In this document: one piece after another, positions 42,036 to 45,849 of the stretch
Layout of the letters: the number at the start of each line of letters is the position of its first letter
Numbering within the stretch: the first letter of the stretch is position 1
Assembly: GCF_000725495.1 (NCBI RefSeq)
Contig: NZ_JNZD01000047.1
Location: 1-45,849 of the forward strand
Source of the DNA: Streptomyces aureus
Lineage (GTDB): Bacteria > Actinomycetota > Actinomycetes > Streptomycetales > Streptomycetaceae
Reading direction: 5' to 3'
Length of the DNA stretch: 45,849 nt
Notes under the pieces: generated by a model
What the model was told of the DNA's origin: nothing
What the model saw: the letters and a program-made list of their open reading frames with translations, nothing else
Databases searched by the model: none
Made by a program: the position numbers and the translations under genes

Positions 42036-42357
42036 CCGTCTCCGGGGTGGTGTGAGGGTACGTCGGGGATCCGGGGATCCGGGGCTCCAGGGCTCCAGGC
42101 AGGTGGCGCCGGAATGCCCGGCGGACGGCCTCGGAGGGGCTCGGCCGACCGGCCCTCCCCGATGACGCTGGGACGACCCTCCACACCGATCGGCGGGGAC
42201 CGATGCCGATCAGTCCAAACCGTCGCACCACGGCCCTCGACTGTTACGCGTCGGACAAACGCACCCCGGTGATCCCGGCCCTACCGTGGACGGAAGAGCA
42301 GTACCAGCAGGAACACCCCCATCGTCACACCCCATACGGAAGGGCCGGGACTCGCAC
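42036..42357 (+). other. Intergenic region before the second dehydrogenase
   Basis: Has short direct repeats GGGGATCC twice and GGGCTCCA twice at 42065-42099. The words CGGACA (42252-42257) and TGGACG (42287-42292) resemble the gabT array core. The dehydrogenase promoter is probably in the right-hand, AT-richer part. I see no gene. Confidence 0.55.
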
Positions 42358-43821
42358 ATGCCCCAGGAAAATGTCGTGGGGGCCACCCACGCCTTCTGGC
42401 TCGCCGGCCGCCAGGCCACCGGCGAGACCACCTTCGACGTCACCTCGCCGTGGGACGGCCGCCTCGTCGGCCAGGTCAGCGTGCCCACCGACGCCCAGGT
42501 GGAGGAGGCCGTGGCCGCCGCGTACGCCGTACGCGACGAGTTCGCCGCCACCCCGGCCCACGTCCGTGCCGCCGCCCTCGACCACGTCTCGCGCCGGCTG
42601 GCCGAGCGCACCGAGGAGATCGCGCAGCTCATCTCCGCCGAGAACGGCAAGCCGATCAAGTGGGCCCGGGGCGAGGTCGGCCGCGCGGTGTCCGTTTTCC
42701 GCTTCGCCGCGGAGGAGGCCCGCCGCTTCAACGGCGGCGAGGCCCAGCGCCTCGACACCGACCTCGGCGGCCAGGGGCGCCTCGCGCTCACCCGCCGCTT
42801 CCCCAAGGGTGTCGTCCTCGGCATCGCACCGTTCAACTTCCCGCTGAACCTGTGCGCCCACAAGGTCGCCCCGGCGATCGCGGCCGGCGCGCCCATCATC
42901 CTCAAGCCGGCGCCCGCCACCCCGCTCTCCGGCCTGATCCTCGGTGACCTGCTCGCCGAGACCGAGCTGCCCGCGGGCTCCTGGTCGATCCTCCCGGTCG
43001 CCAACGACAAGATGCCCGCCCTGGTCCAGGACGAGCGCCTTCCCGTCATCTCCTTCACCGGTTCCGAGACGGTCGGCTACGCGATCATGGACTCGGTGCC
43101 GCGCAAGCACTGCACCCTGGAGCTGGGCGGCAACGGCGCGGCCGTCGTCCTCGCCGACTTCGCGAGCGACGCGGACCTCGACTGGGCCGCGACCCGCATC
43201 GCGACCTTCTCCAACTACCAGGGCGGCCAGTCCTGCATCTCGGTGCAGCGCGTGATCGCGGACGCCGCGGTGTACGAGCGGCTGCTGCCGCGCATCGTCG
43301 CCGCCGTCGAGGCCCAGGTCACCGGCGACCCGTCCGACAGCGCGACGGACGTCGGCCCGCTGGTCAGCGAGGCCGCGGCCGAGCGCGTCGAGTCGTGGGT
43401 GGACGAGGCCGTCGCGGCCGGCGCCACGCTGCTCACCGGCGGCAAGCGCGACGGCGCCTCCTACGCGCCGACCGTCCTCGCCGACGTTCCGGCGGACGTC
43501 ACGATCTCCTGCGAGGAGGTCTTCGGACCGGTCCTGACCGTGCAGAAGGTGGACGGCGAGGCGGCCGCGTTCGAGGCCGCCAACAACTCCAAGTACGGCC
43601 TGCAGACGGGTGTGTTCACGCACGACCTGGGGACCGCCTTCCGCGCGCACCGCGCCCTGGAGGTGGGCGGCGTGGTCATCGGCGACGTCCCGTCCTACCG
43701 CGCCGACCAGATGCCGTACGGCGGCGCCAAGCAGTCCGGCGTCGGCCGCGAGGGCGTCAAGTTCGCGATGGACGACTACACCTACGAGCGCGTGCTCGTC
43801 CTGACGGGTCTCGCCCTCTGA
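42358..43821 (+). CDS. Aldehyde dehydrogenase, probable succinate-semialdehyde dehydrogenase
   Basis: 487 aa, NAD(P)-dependent. IAPFNFPLNL (156-165), FTGSETVG, base Glu255 in LELGGNGA, nucleophile Cys293 in GGQSCISVQR, and EVFGPVL are all present. It belongs to the group with GabD-like and aldehyde dehydrogenases of unknown substrate; QSCIS instead of GQVC suggests it is not classical GabD. The neighbours gabT and PucR make oxidation of succinate semialdehyde to succinate the best guess; methylmalonate- or lactaldehyde-type substrates are possible. SD GGAAGGG lies 5'. Confidence 0.85.
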   Translation: MPQENVVGATHAFWLAGRQATGETTFDVTSPWDGRLVGQVSVPTDAQVEEAVAAAYAVRDEFAATPAHVRAAALDHVSRRLAERTEEIAQLISAENGKPIKWARGEVGRAVSVFRFAAEEARRFNGGEAQRLDTDLGGQGRLALTRRFPKGVVLGIAPFNFPLNLCAHKVAPAIAAGAPIILKPAPATPLSGLILGDLLAETELPAGSWSILPVANDKMPALVQDERLPVISFTGSETVGYAIMDSVPRKHCTLELGGNGAAVVLADFASDADLDWAATRIATFSNYQGGQSCISVQRVIADAAVYERLLPRIVAAVEAQVTGDPSDSATDVGPLVSEAAAERVESWVDEAVAAGATLLTGGKRDGASYAPTVLADVPADVTISCEEVFGPVLTVQKVDGEAAAFEAANNSKYGLQTGVFTHDLGTAFRAHRALEVGGVVIGDVPSYRADQMPYGGAKQSGVGREGVKFAMDDYTYERVLVLTGLAL

Positions 43822-43837
43822 CCGGGACCTGACCAAA

Positions 43838-43880
43838 GCCGACGGCCCGAACCCACTGTGCGGGGGTTCGGGCCGTCGGC
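43838..43880. terminator. 17-bp perfect bidirectional terminator hairpin
   Basis: GCCGACGGCCCGAACCC (43838-43854) and GGGTTCGGGCCGTCGGC (43864-43880) are perfectly complementary around a 9-nt loop. It lies between the convergent stops at 43821 and 43907. Confidence 0.85.
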
Positions 43881-43906
43881 GTATCCCGGTTGCGGGACAC
43901 GGGAGT

Positions 43907-45193
43907 TCAGGGCTGGACGAGGTCTTCGGGGGAGCACTCCCTCGCGTGGTACTTGGGGATCGTGCCGCAGACGGTGACCGTGCGGGGCGGGGCGTCGGCG
44001 GCGACGGCGAGCATGCCGGTGTATGTGTCGCGGTCCACCCGGACCGTGGCGGACAGTTCGAGGTCGTACTTGTCCTTGATGGTGACCGAGTCGCCGATGG
44101 CACCGCTCTCGATACGGCCCCAGACCGCCCCGCAGGCGGCGCTGTAGCGCAGCTCGATGTGCATGCCGCGCAGCCAGGTCTCGCGGGCGGTCGTCGCGTC
44201 CCACTGGCAGTCCATGGCCTGGGGGTCGCGTCGCAGACAGGTGTCGTGGGAACAGCCGGGCCGCGGGGACGGTGCCGCCGTGCCGGACGCCGAGTCGTCG
44301 CCCGAGGCGCTGTGGGACGGGCCCGCGCCCGCGCCCAGGGCGAGGACGGTGGCGAGACTGCCCACGAGGGCACCGGCGGTGACGAGCCCGGTCATGCGCA
44401 GGGCGTTCCTCCAGTCCCGCGCGGGGCCGGGTCCCGGGGCCACGGGCGGTACGGAGCCCGGTGGGCCGGCGGAGGGCGGGGTGGTGCCGGTCCCCGTGCC
44501 CACCGGCGGTTCGTCGGCGGGTGCTCCGGCCGATTCCCCGAGCTCACCCGTCCCGGCCGCGGCGCCCTCGGACCCTGCGGAGCCCTCGGCCGTGCCCGCG
44601 ACGAAGCCCCCGGTCCCGGCACCGATTCCGCCCTGTGCGCCGGCGGGCAGCCCTGCTCCTGCACCTGCCCCGGACCCGATTCCCGCTACGGGGACGAGTC
44701 CGGTAGCGGACCCGCCCGCCGCGCCGGTAGGTATCCCTGCCCCGGCGTCGGCTGCGATCCCGGACCCGATGGACGGTCCGGCCCCGGCTGCGATCCCCGC
44801 GCCGAGGGGCAGCCCGGTCCCGGCTGCGATTCCAGGCACGGTGTCGAGTCCGGTCCCGGTCGGAAGCACGGTCCCGCTCCCGACACCCGCTCCCGAAAGC
44901 AGCCCGACCTCGCCCCGCGCCCCCGGCGCATCCTCCGGCTCCAGTGCCGCAACCAGCAGCCCGCGCAGGAACTCCGCGTCCGCGTCCATCACGGTGGCGA
45001 ACTCCTCCAGGGCCACCGCGGTGGGCAGTTGCTTGCCGTTCAGGAAGCGTTCCCATGAGGAGCGGCTGTAGTGCGTCCGGTCGGCCAGCCGCCCGAAACT
45101 GAGTCCCGATTTCTCCTTCAGCCGGCGCAGCTCGGCCGCGAGCGCCTGTCTGCCCGACGGCATGCTGCCGCCGTCCCCCTGACCGCTGGTCAC
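43907..45193 (-). CDS. XRE-HTH protein with glycine-rich linker, TM helix and DUF2690 domain
   Basis: 428 aa. Cytoplasmic helix-turn-helix at about 17-72 (LAAELRRLKEKSGLSFGRLADRTHYSRSSWERFLNGK), a Gly/Ala-rich linker of about 160 residues (GIAAGTG, GAGI, GSGI units), then a Pro-rich stretch, TM helix at about 275-295 (GLVTAGALVGSLATVLALG) and an outside DUF2690 domain (CSHDTCLRRDPQAMDCQWDATTARETWLRGMHIELRYS in part) with at least five Cys for disulfides. It could pass an envelope signal to DNA. GTG 45193 is the start; no SD is strong. Confidence 0.85.
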   Translation of the reverse strand: MTSGQGDGGSMPSGRQALAAELRRLKEKSGLSFGRLADRTHYSRSSWERFLNGKQLPTAVALEEFATVMDADAEFLRGLLVAALEPEDAPGARGEVGLLSGAGVGSGTVLPTGTGLDTVPGIAAGTGLPLGAGIAAGAGPSIGSGIAADAGAGIPTGAAGGSATGLVPVAGIGSGAGAGAGLPAGAQGGIGAGTGGFVAGTAEGSAGSEGAAAGTGELGESAGAPADEPPVGTGTGTTPPSAGPPGSVPPVAPGPGPARDWRNALRMTGLVTAGALVGSLATVLALGAGAGPSHSASGDDSASGTAAPSPRPGCSHDTCLRRDPQAMDCQWDATTARETWLRGMHIELRYSAACGAVWGRIESGAIGDSVTIKDKYDLELSATVRVDRDTYTGMLAVAADAPPRTVTVCGTIPKYHARECSPEDLVQP

Positions 45194-45355
45194 TTGGTCC
45201 CCCGTTACACATGACTCTCAGCACCGCGTAGAACGGGCTGATTATCGCTCATGTGTACCCATGGCTCGACGAGATGGGCCGGTGTGGCGTTCGGGAGCCC
45301 AACTGGGCGAGAGGCGTCCCGGCCGTCGGGACATGACCGAAAACGACATGTCTAG

Positions 45356-45370
45356 TGACAATCGTTTTCA
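45356..45370. promoter_or_regulatory. Candidate Zur (zinc-uptake repressor) box
   Basis: TGACAATCGTTTTCA; on the other strand TGAAAACGATTGTCA, differing from the Streptomyces Zur consensus TGAAAATGATTTTCA at two positions. It is about 160 bp before the XRE gene start and just left of the terminator of the gene to the right. Which gene it serves is unclear. Confidence 0.5.
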
Positions 45371-45388
45371 GCTAACGTCGGCCAAGAG

Positions 45389-45424
45389 GGGGCCCGGCAC
45401 CGATGCCTTCCGGTGCCGGGCCCC
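45389..45424 (-). terminator. 14-bp perfect hairpin terminator
   Basis: GGGGCCCGGCACCG (45389-45402) pairs with CGGTGCCGGGCCCC (45411-45424), 8-nt loop. It starts 22 bp past the stop of the partial gene at 45446 and would end its transcript before the Zur-like box. Confidence 0.8.
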
Positions 45425-45445
45425 TGTGCCGTCTTCTCCGGACCC

Positions 45446-45849
45446 TCAACCGGAGAAGCCGACGTGCGCGAGCCGCACGGGGCCGCGCAGTCCGAGGCGG
45501 ACGTCGTGCACGCCGTCCGCGGTGAAGGCGACGGTGAAGGTGCGATGGTCGTAGGGTCCCCGCGACCCGCTCACCGCGAGCCGGGCCACCGTCCGGTCGG
45601 ACCCGCCCGTCTGGGCCACCGTCCGCCCGGACCCGCCGGGTTGAGCCACGGTCCGGTCGGGCCCGCCGGGCTGCGCCACGGTCCGGTCGGGCCCGCCGGG
45701 CTGCGCCACCGTCCGTCCGGACCCGTCGAGCCGGTCAACCGTCCAGCCCGACCCGTCGAACCGGTCCACCGTCCGGTCGGACCCGTCCGTCGCCGAGCCG
45801 GTGGGTGCCCCGCCCCCGACGGCCGTCGCGCCCCCGCCCCCGACGGCCG
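45446..45849 (-). CDS. C-terminal part of a repeat-containing protein (5' end beyond the window)
   Basis: The frame is open to the window edge, so at least 133 codons plus stop are present. It reads ATAVGGG twice, a Thr/Ser/Asp stretch, seven 10-residue units such as SGRTVAQPGG, PDRTVAQPGG and SGWTVDRLDG, and then a C-terminal beta-strand segment (TFTVAFTADGVHDVRLGLRG). The last part looks like the end of a jelly-roll or Ig-like fold, perhaps a secreted protein. I do not recognise the family. A terminator follows the stop. Confidence 0.65.
   Translation of the reverse strand, partial: AVGGGGATAVGGGAPTGSATDGSDRTVDRFDGSGWTVDRLDGSGRTVAQPGGPDRTVAQPGGPDRTVAQPGGSGRTVAQTGGSDRTVARLAVSGSRGPYDHRTFTVAFTADGVHDVRLGLRGPVRLAHVGFSG
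45572..45790 (-). repeat. 30-bp coding tandem repeats (about seven units)
   Basis: Ten-codon units with the core RTVAQPGG; the middle four units are almost identical at DNA level and the outer ones (DRFDGSGWTV, DRLDG, ARLAV) diverged. Being multiples of three, copy number can change without frameshift. Confidence 0.8.

Noticed and set aside
44461..44950. Plus-strand Pro-rich frames opposite the XRE protein linker
   Set aside because: They are the antisense of the Gly/Ala-rich linker and lack any start or domain support.
1..45849. CRISPR, tRNA, rRNA or IS elements
   Set aside because: I saw no spacer-repeat pattern, cloverleaf or CCA-tail arrangement, or transposase motifs; the repeats found are coding or promoter arrays.

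Overview
This window is a stretch of chromosome from a high-GC actinomycete, almost certainly a Streptomyces or close relative. The support is a strong G/C third-position bias in every gene, GTG and TTG starts, leaderless-looking promoters, Tat/lipoprotein signals, a DasR-type chitinase operator, a BTAD (SARP-like) regulator and an XRE-TM-DUF2690 protein. I see no tRNA, rRNA, CRISPR, integrase or transposase. The right-hand gene is cut by the window end.

Layout. (1) 142-3844: an OmpR-type response regulator, its histidine kinase with a large low-complexity insert, and an orphan polyamine-type binding lipoprotein. (2) 3876-12818, all minus strand: a secreted S8 protease and a secreted FG-GAP repeat protein joined by a TGATG stop/start overlap, then a BTAD/ATPase/TPR regulator. 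A 38-bp near-identical copy of the 3' end of the binding-protein gene lies on the far side of this block, so the block is bracketed by direct repeats. (3) 13024-15217: an abnormal, partly AT- and homopolymer-rich junction, the stump of a wall-anchored protein gene, a class F sortase, an ECF-like sigma factor and an overlapping single-pass membrane protein. (4) 15375-24806: housekeeping and accessory genes: ferredoxin-NADP reductase behind a likely iron box, a leaderless small membrane protein, a serine hydrolase, glycerophosphodiesterase, adenosine deaminase, DUF4190 membrane protein, DHA2 efflux pump and NADAR protein.

(5) 25015-32213: a polyamine uptake and catabolism operon: gamma-aminobutyraldehyde-type dehydrogenase, PotD-, PotA-, PotB- and PotC-like transporter, and a PuuB-like FAD oxidase. 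It is followed by a small Prim-Pol-like protein behind a hairpin that would mask its ribosome binding site, a GH18 chitinase with a DasR-like operator, and a PAP2 phosphatase whose 3' end overlaps the chitinase gene. (6) 35866-43821: 4-aminobutyrate aminotransferase (gabT) divergent from a membrane TraD/VirD4-like ATPase of unknown role, a PucR-family regulator, and a second aldehyde dehydrogenase of the succinate-semialdehyde type. Together (5) and (6) can bring polyamines in, oxidise them to gamma-aminobutyraldehyde, then GABA, then succinate semialdehyde and succinate. The glutamate-putrescine ligase, if that route is used, is not in the window. (7) 43907-45849: an XRE-linker-TM-DUF2690 protein, a Zur-like box, and the 3' end of a gene with 30-bp coding repeats.

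The best candidates for new biology are the directly repeated borders of the protease/FG-GAP/BTAD block, the 12-bp GYGGACR array between gabT and the TraD-like ATPase, and the SD-masking hairpin at 32281-32327.
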